Assembly (NCBI GenBank): GCA_016126655.1
Contig: CP065955.1
Location: forward strand, 1,037,001 to 1,101,000
Reading direction: 5' to 3'
DNA: 64,000 nucleotides
Source: Aerococcaceae bacterium zg-1292
Lineage (GTDB): Bacteria > Bacillota > Bacilli > Lactobacillales > Aerococcaceae
Position numbers and translations under genes: made by a program. Each line of letters opens with the position of its first letter. The first letter of the stretch is position 1. Positions 24,950 through 33,195 of this stretch are shown in pieces. The notes under the pieces were generated by a model. That model worked only from the letters and a program-made list of their open reading frames with translations. It was not told where the DNA came from and did not search any database.

Positions 24950-24961
24950 TTGCTATGAGGA

Positions 24962-25933
24962 TTAAGTATTATTCTCTTGGCGGTCAAATGCTGGAGAGTG
25001 ACCAAAATAAGTTTGGTAATTTTTATAAAAATAGGTACGGTTCGAGTAACCGACTTGATGCGCAATTTCATTGATTGGCAATTTTGTTGATTGAATGAGT
25101 AATTGCGCTTTTTTTATTTTCTTCTCATTAAGCAATTCAGTAAATGTTTTACCGCTTTTCTCCTTGATTAAGTTACTGAGATAATTTTTGTTAAAATTAA
25201 GTATTTGGGCGGCATCCGTTAATGTAAGATTTGCATATTGTCGGTCAATTAAATCTAATGCTTTATAGAAAGGATTATGTGCAGCTTGTTCAAACTGAGC
25301 ATTGGTCAATTCTGGTAAGTGACGAGCAACTTCATATAGGAGAATAGGAATATAATGGGGAATCATTGATTCTGAAAAATCAGATGGTAAAAAATACTCT
25401 GTCAATAATTGTTCCATAATCAGTTGAATTCGTTGGTCATCATTAGCTTTAATGAGCACAAATCGTTTCGTTTGTGAAGCTGATTGATGTAATAGTGCTT
25501 GATACAATAAACTATTTCTACTGTTCAAATTACCTAACCATTCTAATGATAAATGATTATTGTGAAAGAGTAAGTTACACAGAATGTCTTGTTCGCCTAA
25601 GGTCTGAATTGAATGGGTACTACCTGTATCCATCAAAAGTAAATCTCCAGTCGTTAAAGTAATCATCTCGCCATTAATAATTTGTTGGCATTCCCCTTGA
25701 ACCATGTAATTAAATTCTAAAAATTGGTGTGAGTGTTCTGGGTAGTCAGCGTAACGACTATGCTTACTAATAAACACCTCTTTATTAGTAAAGAATAAGG
25801 CGTCTTCTAAAACTGGAACGTGTCCAGTTGGAATATCTGAGATACCTGGAATGTCTGGGATAAAACGATTCAGGCGCTTTTGTTCGATTTCATGTTGAGA
25901 TTCTTGCAATAAAAATTGTGTAATTGTTTTCAT
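24962..25933 (-). CDS. AraC-family transcriptional regulator (probable RhaR/RhaS-like)
   Basis: The 323-residue protein has an N-terminal cupin sugar-sensing domain (YPEHSHQFLEFNYMVQGEC and GDLLLMDTGSTHSI, residues 60-130) and a C-terminal double HTH with LTLTDAAQILNFNKNYLSNLIKEK and LPINEIAHQVGYSNRTYFYKNYQTYFGHSP, the AraC signature. It is divergent from rhaB-rhaA-rhaD with 580 bp between, so it is the likely L-rhamnose-responsive activator. The ligand is inferred only from context. Confidence 0.9.
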   Translation of the reverse strand: MKTITQFLLQESQHEIEQKRLNRFIPDIPGISDIPTGHVPVLEDALFFTNKEVFISKHSRYADYPEHSHQFLEFNYMVQGECQQIINGEMITLTTGDLLLMDTGSTHSIQTLGEQDILCNLLFHNNHLSLEWLGNLNSRNSLLYQALLHQSASQTKRFVLIKANDDQRIQLIMEQLLTEYFLPSDFSESMIPHYIPILLYEVARHLPELTNAQFEQAAHNPFYKALDLIDRQYANLTLTDAAQILNFNKNYLSNLIKEKSGKTFTELLNEKKIKKAQLLIQSTKLPINEIAHQVGYSNRTYFYKNYQTYFGHSPAFDRQENNT

Positions 25934-26065
25934 AACTCACCTGTATATTTGATACTTTTATGCTGTTTAATTGACATTGTAACATAAAATTATTTGCGTT
26001 TAAATAGAGATATGGAAAACCAAAAATATAGTGGGAATGCTGATACGTTACCTCGGACTACTAGA

Positions 26066-26502
26066 GCAAAGAGTGACGACGTGCGAGTATCGCACTGAAG
26101 CGGTTTTTGAAGCGGAGACATTTCAGCGAGGTGGAACCAGAATAAAACATAGTGTGACAACGAGCGATTTGAAATGAACCACTGGAGAAAGCCAACGACG
26201 TGCGAGTAACGCACAGAGGCGGTTTTCGAAGTGGAGACATTTCAGCGAGGTGGAATCAGAATAAAACATAGTGTGACAACGAGCGATTTGAAATGAACCA
26301 CTGGAGAAAGCCAACGACGTGCGAGTAACGCACAGAGGCGGTTTTCGAAGTGGAGACATTTCAGCGAGGTGGAACCAGAATAAAACATAGTGTGACAACG
26401 AGCGATTTGAAATGAACCACTGGAGAAAGCCAACGACGTGCGAGAAACGCACAGAGGCGGTTTTCGAAGTGGAGACATTTCAGCGAGATGGAACCAGAAT
26501 AA
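26066..26502 (+). repeat. Structured-element locus R8: three near-identical 119-bp tandem units plus a partial one before rhaB
   Basis: A partial unit (about 26066-26146, left arm missing) is followed by three units starting at 26147, 26266 and 26385, exactly 119 bp apart and differing at only a few bases. All have GAAATGA/CATTTC arms, an inner AAAGCC.../GGTTTT stem and a TGCGAGTAACGCA hairpin. The last unit ends in GAACCAGAAT directly against the rhaB AAGGAGG. Recent tandem amplification between the divergent AraC gene and rhaB. Confidence 0.95.
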
Positions 26503-26515
26503 GGAGGGAATCACA

Positions 26516-27994
26516 TTGTCTTATCATGTAGCCATTGATATTGGTGCTTCAAGTGGTCGTTTAATTCTAGCACATTACGATAAAACGATTGAATTTACTG
26601 AAGTCCATCGGTTTAAGAATGGCTTTAGTTATCAAGAAGGAAAAGAGCGTTGGGATATTCATCATTTGTGCCAAGAAGTGTTGAATGGTTTGAAAAAATT
26701 AAAAGAGATGGGGATTGATAGCTGTACGGTTGGTATTGATACGTGGGCAGTAGATTATGTATTACTTGATGAAGACGGCGCATTATTAGCCGAGCCAGTA
26801 GCGTATCGTGATAGTCGCACACAAGGTGCAATCGAAGCATATACTAAATTAGTGGATGCGAAATCAATTTATAACAAAACAGGCATTCAATTTCTAGCGT
26901 TTAACACTTTGTATCAGCTTTACCGTGAAGATAATGATTTATTAACTAAAGCGGACCGTTTATTATTTATACCTGATTTTCTAGCTTATTTCCTTACTGG
27001 AAAAGCTGTGGGAGAGGTATCTAACGTATCAACTTCTCAATTTTTAAATTTAAGTACGCGTGACTATGACCATGAATTATTAGTAGCTGCTAATATTCCT
27101 GTGACTATTTTACCGACTTTAGTTGAGAGTGGGACGGTGATAGGCCCCTTAAAATCGCAATTAGCAATGCAATCTATTTATCCAAATTGCACGGTAATTG
27201 CGGTAGCAACACATGATACTGCTAGTGCGGTTGTTGGTGTACCGGCTACTGTAAAAAGTGGGCATTGGGCGTATCTCAGTTCTGGTACATGGTCATTAAT
27301 TGGTATTGAAACTAACGTACCCATTAATAGCGAGGCCGCACGTTTAGCAAATTACACCAACGAGTGGGGTGCTTATGGCACCTATCGCTTCTTGAAAAAT
27401 ATTACCGGTATGTGGAGTATTCAAGAGATTGCGCGTATGACCGACTATACATTAAGTTATGCAGAAATGGCACAAGCTGCCTCAACTGTTGCACCTTTTC
27501 AACAGTTTATCAATTTGAATGATGACCGATTTACCAATCCTGATAATATGGTTGAAGCAATTCGCTCGTATTGTCGTGAGACAAATCAGGTAGTACCGCA
27601 AACGGTTGGCGAATTAGTGATGGCAGTATACTCAAACCTTGCTTTATCGTATGTATATGAAATTAAACGGATTGAAGCATTATCAAATCAAACCATTGAC
27701 ACCTTACATATTGTCGGTGGCGGTTCAAATGTTGCTTTATTAAACCAGTTGACGGCGGATTTATTAAATCGCAAGGTGGTAGCAGGTCCAGGTGAAGGAA
27801 CTGCGTATGGTAACATTTTAGTTCAAATGATTCAACAAGGTTATTTTAAAGATTTACAAGCAGCCCGGGGCTTTTTTAGTCAACAGATTGAAGTAGTAGA
27901 ATATCAGCCACAAACGCAGTATGATGCTGTAATCTTAGAGCGATTTACACAAGAAATGGAGAAAAATAGAGTGAGCACGGGTGCCCTGACTTGA
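26516..27994 (+). CDS. rhaB: Rhamnulokinase
   Basis: FGGY-family kinase that phosphorylates L-rhamnulose. The 492-residue protein shows AIDIGASSGRLILA (phosphate 1 loop), TWAVDYVLLDEDG, HDTASAVVGVP, SSGTWSLIG and the C-terminal nucleotide motif HIVGGGSNVALLNQ. The TTG start at 26516 follows AAGGAGGGAATCACA. Upstream in-frame codons are repeat R8. The last residues (about NRVSTGALT) and the TGA stop lie inside the next repeat locus, so the natural C-terminus was altered by element insertion. First gene of rhaB-rhaA-rhaD. Confidence 0.95.
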   Translation: MSYHVAIDIGASSGRLILAHYDKTIEFTEVHRFKNGFSYQEGKERWDIHHLCQEVLNGLKKLKEMGIDSCTVGIDTWAVDYVLLDEDGALLAEPVAYRDSRTQGAIEAYTKLVDAKSIYNKTGIQFLAFNTLYQLYREDNDLLTKADRLLFIPDFLAYFLTGKAVGEVSNVSTSQFLNLSTRDYDHELLVAANIPVTILPTLVESGTVIGPLKSQLAMQSIYPNCTVIAVATHDTASAVVGVPATVKSGHWAYLSSGTWSLIGIETNVPINSEAARLANYTNEWGAYGTYRFLKNITGMWSIQEIARMTDYTLSYAEMAQAASTVAPFQQFINLNDDRFTNPDNMVEAIRSYCRETNQVVPQTVGELVMAVYSNLALSYVYEIKRIEALSNQTIDTLHIVGGGSNVALLNQLTADLLNRKVVAGPGEGTAYGNILVQMIQQGYFKDLQAARGFFSQQIEVVEYQPQTQYDAVILERFTQEMEKNRVSTGALT

Positions 27995-28166
27995 ACCATC
28001 GGAGCACATAGTGTGAGTGAGATTGATCTGACTTGAGCTAATGGAAAACATAGTGTGAGAGAGGGTGTTCAGCCTGGAACCACTGGAGCAAAAAGCGCCG
28101 GAGAGCGATAAGCGCCCCAAGCGATTTGCGAAGTGGACGTCGAGGCTGCCCGAACGAACCAGAATA
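27968..28166 (+). repeat. Structured-element locus R9 between rhaB and rhaA
   Basis: Three successive left arms (GACTTGAACCAT at about 27988, GACTTGAGCTAAT at about 28031, GCCTGGAACCACT at about 28072) but only one full right arm (GAAGTGGACGTCGAGGC) are present, so two outer units have lost their right halves. The innermost unit (28048-28166) has an inner AGCGC/GCGC-type stem and ends in GAACCAGAAT against the rhaA AGGAG. The locus starts inside the rhaB coding sequence. Confidence 0.9.
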
Positions 28167-28180
28167 GGAGTAGAATATAC

Positions 28181-29443
28181 ATGACAACAAAAGAACAAAT
28201 TGTACAAGCGTATGAATTAGCAAAAGCACGTTACGCAGAATTAGGTGTAGATACAGAAGACGTATTAAAACGACTAGCAAATGTTAAAGTATCAATGCAT
28301 TGCTGGCAAGGCGATGATGTCAAAGGTTTTCAATTTCCTGACCAAGAATTAACAGGCGGGATTGCTGTCAGCGGTAATTACCCAGGCGCTGCACGGACAC
28401 CGCAAGAATTACGTGACGATTTAGACAAGGCATTTAGTTTAATTCCAGGTAAACATAAATTAAATTTACATGCGATTTATACAGATACAGATGAAACGAT
28501 TGATTCCGACCAGATTGAACCGAAACACTACCAACCATGGGTTGACTGGGCGAAGAAAAATGGCTTGGGTCTTGACTTTAATCCAACATTATTTTCACAC
28601 CCAAAATCTGCAGTTGCTACATTAAGTTCAGCTGATGAAGATATTCGTGAATTTTGGATTGAACATACGCGTCGTAGCCGTCGTATTTCTGAGTATTTTG
28701 GGAAAGAGACAGGAATTTTATCGGTGAATAATATTTGGTTGCCGGACGGCTCAAAAGATTATCCAATTGACCGAGTTGCTCCTCGTCAACGTCTATTAGA
28801 AGCATTGGATGCTGCACGTAATGAAACGATAAATCCTCAGTATTCTGTGGATGCGGTAGAAGGTAAAGTGTTTGGGATGGGGGCAGAAGCTTTTACGGTT
28901 GGTACGCATGAGTTTTACTTAGCCTATGCATTAACACGTGGCTTATTATGGACTATTGACTCTGGTCACTTCCATCCGACTGAAGACCCAGCTGATAAAA
29001 TGGCAGCCGTTAAACCGTTTAATCAAGGGTTATACTTACACGTTAGTCGGCCAGTACGTTGGGACTCTGACCACGTTGTCATTATGGATGATGTCTTGCA
29101 ACGCATTACTGAAACGATTGTCAACAACGATTTATTAGAAACAACACATATCGGGTTAGATTTCTTTGATGCGACAATCAACCGTGTTGCAGCTTGGGTC
29201 ATTGGGACACGTAATACAATTAAAGCAGTCTTATTAGCTTTATTAGCACCTCTTGAAACATTAAAAGAAGTAGAGTTATCGGGTGATTTTACGAAACGCT
29301 TAGCATTAACAGAAGAATTAAAATCATTGCCATTTGCAGCTGTATGGGATTATTACTGCTTACAAAACAATGTACCAGTAGGTACTGATTGGATTGCAGA
29401 AGTTGAACAATATGAACAAGATGTGTTAAGTAAACGCCAATAA
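28181..29443 (+). CDS. rhaA: L-rhamnose isomerase
   Basis: Interconverts L-rhamnose and L-rhamnulose, the first catabolic step. The 420-residue protein begins with VSMHCWQGDDVKGF, has the LDFNPTLFSHPKS segment and the metal-binding region DSGHFHPTE and LHVSRPVRWDSDHV seen in RhaA. Length is typical (about 420). The ATG at 28181 follows AGGAGTAGAATATAC. An upstream in-frame ATG at 28133 lies in the repeat and is rejected. The rhaB-rhaA gap is made of structured elements. Confidence 0.96.
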   Translation: MTTKEQIVQAYELAKARYAELGVDTEDVLKRLANVKVSMHCWQGDDVKGFQFPDQELTGGIAVSGNYPGAARTPQELRDDLDKAFSLIPGKHKLNLHAIYTDTDETIDSDQIEPKHYQPWVDWAKKNGLGLDFNPTLFSHPKSAVATLSSADEDIREFWIEHTRRSRRISEYFGKETGILSVNNIWLPDGSKDYPIDRVAPRQRLLEALDAARNETINPQYSVDAVEGKVFGMGAEAFTVGTHEFYLAYALTRGLLWTIDSGHFHPTEDPADKMAAVKPFNQGLYLHVSRPVRWDSDHVVIMDDVLQRITETIVNNDLLETTHIGLDFFDATINRVAAWVIGTRNTIKAVLLALLAPLETLKEVELSGDFTKRLALTEELKSLPFAAVWDYYCLQNNVPVGTDWIAEVEQYEQDVLSKRQ

Positions 29444-29449
29444 TCATAG

Positions 29450-29595
29450 ATTGGGAGAGGGCAAATAGCCTTAATTACAGAAAATATGCTGAAAGTAAGG
29501 ATGTCTACTAAAACAGAGGGAGTAGAAGTACAAAATACTTTAAGAGATATGTGAAGTGGCGGCTTAGTCAGTTCGCACGAGTTAATATGAGGAGA
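29450..29595 (+). repeat. Degenerate structured element between rhaA and rhaD (locus R10)
   Basis: Recognisable pieces are GGGAGAGGGCAAATAGCCTT (left side), AGTACTTTAAGAGATATGTG-like inner sequence near 29530-29553, and GAAGTGGCGGCTTAGTCAGT then GCACGAGTTAAT at the right, just before GAGGAG of rhaD. Heavily decayed. Confidence 0.65.
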
Positions 29596-29601
29596 AATCG
29601 A

Positions 29602-30420
29602 ATGAAAAATATATTAGAAGCAAAATTCGTCCGTGAAATGATGGATACAACAGCCAACTTATATCGTTTAGGTTGGGACGAGCGTAACGGTGGCAATATT
29701 AGTTATTTGCTTGAGGAGAGTGAAGTAGCAGAATATTTAGACTTGAATCATGTTGAGCGCGTGATTCCTATTGATTTTGAAGGGGATGCTTTAGCGGGAC
29801 GTTACTTTATCGTAACGGGGTCAGGTAAATACTTTAAAAATGTAGAAAAAGAGCCAGAAGATAGTTTAGGTGTGATTCGTATTGGCAAAGATGGAAAATC
29901 GGTAGAATTATTATGGGGCTTTGTTAATGGTGGTCGCCCAACATCGGAATTGCCATCTCATTTGATGAGTCATATTGCACGCTTATCAGTTGACCCTGAA
30001 AACCGGATTGTTATGCACTGTCATGCCAGTCATTTATTAGCGATGACCTTTACACATCCATTAGATGAACGCGAATTTACACGTACTTTATGGCAAATGT
30101 GTACGGAATGTTTAGTAGTTTTCCCTGAAGGTGTCGGTATTATTCCGTGGTTAGTACCTGGGACAAATGAAATTGGTGAAGCGACAGCTGCTAAGTTTAA
30201 AGAAAACCGCTTAGTGCTATGGCCACATCATGGTATTTATGGCGCTGGACGTGATATGGATGAAACATTTGGTTTAATTGAAACGGCTGAAAAAGCAGGA
30301 CAGGTCTTTACTTATGTTCGTGCGCAAGGCGATATTTTACAAACGATTACGGATGAGCAGTTACAACAATTAGCTGATGCCTTTGGTGTAACAGCAAGAG
30401 AGGGTTATTTAGATATTTAA
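29602..30420 (+). CDS. rhaD: Rhamnulose-1-phosphate aldolase
   Basis: Class II zinc aldolase that splits L-rhamnulose 1-phosphate into DHAP and L-lactaldehyde. The 272-residue protein has [15 protein letters not shown], the zinc motif [12 protein letters not shown] and a further [10 protein letters not shown] histidine pair, as in E. coli RhaD. The ATG at 29602 follows GAGGAGAAATCGA. It completes rhaBAD. No rhamnose mutarotase, permease or lactaldehyde reductase is adjacent. A terminator follows. Confidence 0.96.
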   Translation: MKNILEAKFVREMMDTTANLYRLGWDERNGGNISYLLEESEVAEYLDLNHVERVIPIDFEGDALAGRYFIVTGSGKYFKNVEKEPEDSLGVIRIGKDGKSVELLWGFVNGGRPTSELPSHLMSHIARLSVDPENRIVMHCHASHLLAMTFTHPLDEREFTRTLWQMCTECLVVFPEGVGIIPWLVPGTNEIGEATAAKFKENRLVLWPHHGIYGAGRDMDETFGLIETAEKAGQVFTYVRAQGDILQTITDEQLQQLADAFGVTAREGYLDI

Positions 30421-30429
30421 GCATGAGAT

Positions 30430-30458
30430 AAAGTGGGGCTTTATGCCCCACTTTTTTG
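30430..30458 (+). terminator. Rho-independent terminator after rhaD
   Basis: Stem AAAGTGGGGC / GCCCCACTTT with a short loop and a T run. Confidence 0.93.
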
Positions 30459-30469
30459 TTTTTGATACG

Positions 30470-30545
30470 GTGTAAACGAAGGTATCCAGCATTGAACTAC
30501 TGGAGTAAGCTGACTGAGCGAACCGTTTTTCGAGCAGGTGTTCAT
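30470..30545 (+). repeat. Partial structured element (locus R11)
   Basis: A left-arm remnant, GCATTGAACTACTGGAGTAA, followed by CTGAGCGAACCG, which resembles a right terminus. The inner part is missing. It lies immediately upstream of the uppS promoter. Confidence 0.6.
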
Positions 30546-30560
30546 TTTTGATAAGATATT

Positions 30561-30569
30561 TGCTATAAT
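30561..30569 (+). promoter_or_regulatory. Extended -10 promoter of uppS
   Basis: TGCTATAAT is a perfect extended -10. The -35 (TTCATT, 30541-30546, 17-bp spacer) is weak. Confidence 0.7.
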
Positions 30570-30599
30570 GAGAAAAAATAGTAAAACGAGGAACTGAAT

Positions 30600-31322
30600 A
30601 TGGCACAAGAAAATATCGGCATTCCCCATCATATCGGCATTATAATGGATGGGAATGGCCGTTGGGCTAAAAAACGATTCTTACCACGTATTGCTGGGCA
30701 TAAGCGTGGCGTAGAAACCATTAAACAAATTACAAAGCACGCAAGTAAATTAGGCGTTAAAATCATAACATTGTATGCTTTTTCGACTGAAAATTGGGGT
30801 CGTCCAGAAGAAGAAGTAAACTTTCTGATGCGATTACCCAAAGAGTTTTTTAATGCATTTTTACCTGAGCTGATTGAAAATAATTGTCGTGTAGAATGTA
30901 TTGGTGACATTTCAAAACTACCTGAAGAAACACAAAATATTTTACAACAAGCAGTACAACAGAGTCAGCATTGTACTGGACTGATTTTGAATTTTGCGAT
31001 TAATTACGGTGGCCAACAAGAAATACTTGAAGCAGTTCGTAGTATTGCACAAGATGTAAAGAGTGGTCAATTAGCGGTTGATGCGATTGAGATTGAACAA
31101 ATTGAACAGCGATTGACAACCGCACGTTATGGCGAATTAGCTAACCCGGATTTAATTATTCGTACGAGTGGCGAACAACGTTTAAGCAATTTTTTATTAT
31201 GGCAATCTGCTTACAGTGAATTATATTTTACAGATGTATTGTGGCCAGATTTTTCAACCAAGGACTTTGAGCAAGCATTGCTGGCATTCAGTAAAAGACA
31301 AAGACGATTTGGTAAGGTGTAA
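30600..31322 (+). CDS. uppS: Undecaprenyl diphosphate synthase (isoprenyl transferase)
   Basis: cis-Prenyltransferase that makes the C55 lipid carrier for peptidoglycan and wall polymers. The 240-residue protein has HIGIIMDGNGRWAKKR (catalytic Asp and diphosphate site), GHKRGVETIK, YAFSTENWGRP and the C-terminal LIIRTSGEQRLSNFLLWQSAYSE region. The ATG at 30600 follows GAGGAACTGAAT. It is followed by cdsA, the usual partner, but a repeat locus separates them, and rseP and proS do not follow as they often do. Confidence 0.96.
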   Translation: MAQENIGIPHHIGIIMDGNGRWAKKRFLPRIAGHKRGVETIKQITKHASKLGVKIITLYAFSTENWGRPEEEVNFLMRLPKEFFNAFLPELIENNCRVECIGDISKLPEETQNILQQAVQQSQHCTGLILNFAINYGGQQEILEAVRSIAQDVKSGQLAVDAIEIEQIEQRLTTARYGELANPDLIIRTSGEQRLSNFLLWQSAYSELYFTDVLWPDFSTKDFEQALLAFSKRQRRFGKV

Positions 31323-31326
31323 ATTA

Positions 31327-31545
31327 TTGTGAGAGTGCGGGTGCATTTGCCTTGAACCACTGGAGCACATAGTGTGAGTGAAGCTACTCTGACTTGAACA
31401 AGTGGAAAATATGGTGAGAGAGGATGTTTTGCCTTGAACCATTGGAGCAGGGGTCGCAGAAGTGCTAAGGCGCTTTAAGAGCAATGCGAAGTGGACGCCG
31501 AGGCTGCCCGAACGTACCGGAATAAACCGTAGAGAGAGAGGGAGC
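31327..31545 (+). repeat. Structured-element locus R12 between uppS and cdsA
   Basis: Three left arms (GCCTTGAACCACT, GACTTGAACAAGT, GCCTTGAACCATT) precede a single inner hairpin (GCAGAAGTGC.../GCGCTTTAAGAGC) and a single right arm (GCGAAGTGGACGCCGAGGC then CGAACGTACCGGAATAA). This looks like nested insertions whose outer right halves were deleted. It lies about 55 bases before the cdsA start. Confidence 0.88.
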
Positions 31546-31601
31546 AGTGTATATCCTGTCCCAGTCATACAAGGTGAAATCTTGTTAGAAAGGATGATAG
31601 T

Positions 31602-32399
31602 TTGAGAGTTCGTACATTGAGTGCTGTTATTGGTTTAGCAGTATTTGTTCCCTTTATCTTATTAGGGCAACAATATTTTGCGTTTGCCATCTTTATTTTG
31701 GCAGTCGTCGGCTTATTTGAGATTGCACGCATGAAGCATATTGCGTATTTTAATTTAATTGGAGTCGTCGCAACATTAGCGCTGACATTAATTGTCTTAC
31801 CAACTCATTATACATTGAGTTGGATTACGCTGACCAATTCACAGTTTTTATTTTATTTATGTGGTATGGCAATGCTAATTATGATGGTGTATCGCTATCA
31901 TAATTTAAATTTTGAAGATGTGTCATTATTGATGTTTGGAGCGCTATATGTAGGTTTCGGATTTCGATTCATTATCATTATTCGTGATATGGGATTAGGT
32001 ACATTGATGTACTTGTTCTTTGTGATTTGGGCTACCGACATTGGCGCGTATTTAGTTGGTCGCTTTTTTGGCAAACGCAAGCTAGCACCCGAAGTTAGCC
32101 CGAATAAAACAGTAGAAGGCTCATTAGGTGGTGTGGCTAGTGCGATGGCGATAGGCATTATCTTCTCCCGTACCGTTAATCCCAATCTAGGACTAACTGA
32201 ACATGTATGGTTGTTAAGCGCCATTTTGTCGATTGTCGGTCAGTATGGTGATTTAGTTGAGTCGTCACTCAAACGTCATTTTGGTGTCAAAGATTCTGGT
32301 AATTTCTTACCTGGTCATGGCGGCGTATTGGACCGTTTTGATAGTTTGATCTTTGCCAGCTTTATGTTTATGATTTGGTTAAATCTATTTAGAAGATAA
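31602..32399 (+). CDS. cdsA: Phosphatidate cytidylyltransferase
   Basis: Makes CDP-diacylglycerol, the precursor of phosphatidylglycerol and cardiolipin. The 265-residue protein has about seven to eight membrane helices and the family signature near the C-terminus, SSLKRHFGVKDSGNFLPGHG then GVLDRFDS. The TTG start at 31602 follows GAAAGGATGATAG. A terminator lies just after the stop. Confidence 0.94.
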   Translation: MRVRTLSAVIGLAVFVPFILLGQQYFAFAIFILAVVGLFEIARMKHIAYFNLIGVVATLALTLIVLPTHYTLSWITLTNSQFLFYLCGMAMLIMMVYRYHNLNFEDVSLLMFGALYVGFGFRFIIIIRDMGLGTLMYLFFVIWATDIGAYLVGRFFGKRKLAPEVSPNKTVEGSLGGVASAMAIGIIFSRTVNPNLGLTEHVWLLSAILSIVGQYGDLVESSLKRHFGVKDSGNFLPGHGGVLDRFDSLIFASFMFMIWLNLFRR

Positions 32400-32423
32400 G
32401 TCGAGAGGCTTGTCTTTTTTTTC
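32393..32423 (+). terminator. Terminator after cdsA
   Basis: Stem AGATAAG / CTTGTCT followed by eight T. It overlaps the cdsA stop codon and lies directly before the ABC-F remnant. Confidence 0.8.
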
Positions 32424-32441
32424 AGTGGTTCGACAGGTTAC

Positions 32442-32849
32442 ATGCCGCAAAATTATGAAGACGAATTAGATTTATCGCTTAGTGCTACTGAATTTGTTTT
32501 ATCTGAGGACAATCGTCCGGATAGAACACGTTTAATGACCATCTTAGGCAGTTTGAATTTATTACCGCATGAAATGAATGCGGCAATAAAGCAGCTATCA
32601 GGGGGACAGAAAGCTAAAATCTTATTAGCAAGTTTTGATTATAAAAACAATAATATTCTAGTACTGGATGAACCGACTCGAAATATTTCCCCGACATCGA
32701 ATATTGAAATAACCAAAGTACTAAAAGCATATCAGGACTCTATTTTGACAATTTCACACGATTGGCAATTTTTACATGAGGTATGCGACGTCATCTACGA
32801 GTTAGACAATGATGCGTTAAAAGAAGTATCTCTTGAAGCGTATGAATAA
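32442..32849 (+). pseudogene. Truncated ABC-F ATPase remnant
   Basis: The 135-residue ORF matches the C-terminal part of an ABC-F protein: GYMPQNY at the start (the GY lies upstream of the ATG in the same frame), signature LSGGQKAKILLA, Walker B NNILVLDEPTRNISPTS and switch ILTISHDWQFL. The first ATPase domain, the linker and the second Walker A are missing. Homology starting before the ATG and a lack of a ribosome site support a decayed fragment. Active antibiotic protection or ribosome function is unlikely. Confidence 0.82.
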
Positions 32850-32966
32850 TGGCTACGGTTAGTTTTATGAATGCTAAAAAGAATGTTTTTCCGTTCAATT
32901 TGGGGATATAAAGCATACGATGAAATCCTATTATATGTTTCTACGACCATAAAATATATAGACATA

Positions 32967-32998
32967 TTTCACGGAACTAAAGTGTGAAATTTTTTTTC
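32967..32998 (+). terminator. Terminator-like hairpin upstream of mglB
   Basis: Stem TTTCAC / GTGAAA with a 9-10-base loop and eight T. It probably insulates the mgl promoter from upstream reading. Confidence 0.7.
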
Positions 32999-33017
32999 AG
33001 TTTGGTGAAAATTTTAC

Positions 33018-33046
33018 TTGTATTTTTTAATAGGACGTTGTATAAT
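33018..33046 (+). promoter_or_regulatory. Predicted sigma-A promoter of mglBAC
   Basis: TTGTAT (33018-33023), a 17-bp spacer, then a perfect TATAAT (33041-33046). It gives a leader of about 140 nt. Confidence 0.85.
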
Positions 33047-33131
33047 GCACTTAAAGGGCTTTCATATTAAGGTTTTATCGAAGAAAAGATAATCCGCAGT
33101 ATCGCCTTTTCGTAAAGCTGTGAAAGCACAG

Positions 33132-33149
33132 CGATTAAGCGCTTAATCG
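33132..33149 (+). promoter_or_regulatory. 18-bp perfect palindrome in the mglB leader
   Basis: CGATTAAGCGCTTAATCG is fully self-complementary and lies about 85 bp downstream of the -10. It is followed by TTTTTG, so it may be an operator (LacI/GntR-like symmetry) or a short attenuator hairpin. The regulator is not in the immediate neighbourhood. Confidence 0.5.
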
Positions 33150-33195
33150 TTTTTGTTGTCCGTCGCATTGGAGAGTAGAGAAGGAGTTAAATCAG

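Noticed and set aside
26147-26502. Possible CRISPR array
   Set aside because: The repeats are 119 bp, directly adjacent, with no unique spacers and no cas genes. They are tandem copies of the dispersed element.
25990-26514. Three overlapping minus-strand frames of similar sequence before rhaB
   Set aside because: They are antisense readings of the 119-bp tandem units and reproduce the repeat period; no independent coding signal.
26438-26515. Longer N-terminus for RhaB
   Set aside because: The added residues would be encoded by repeat unit 3. The TTG at 26516 has AAGGAGG and gives a normal FGGY N-terminus.
32442-32849. Functional ABC-F antibiotic-protection gene
   Set aside because: Only part of the second ATPase domain is left; the first domain, linker and Walker A are missing.
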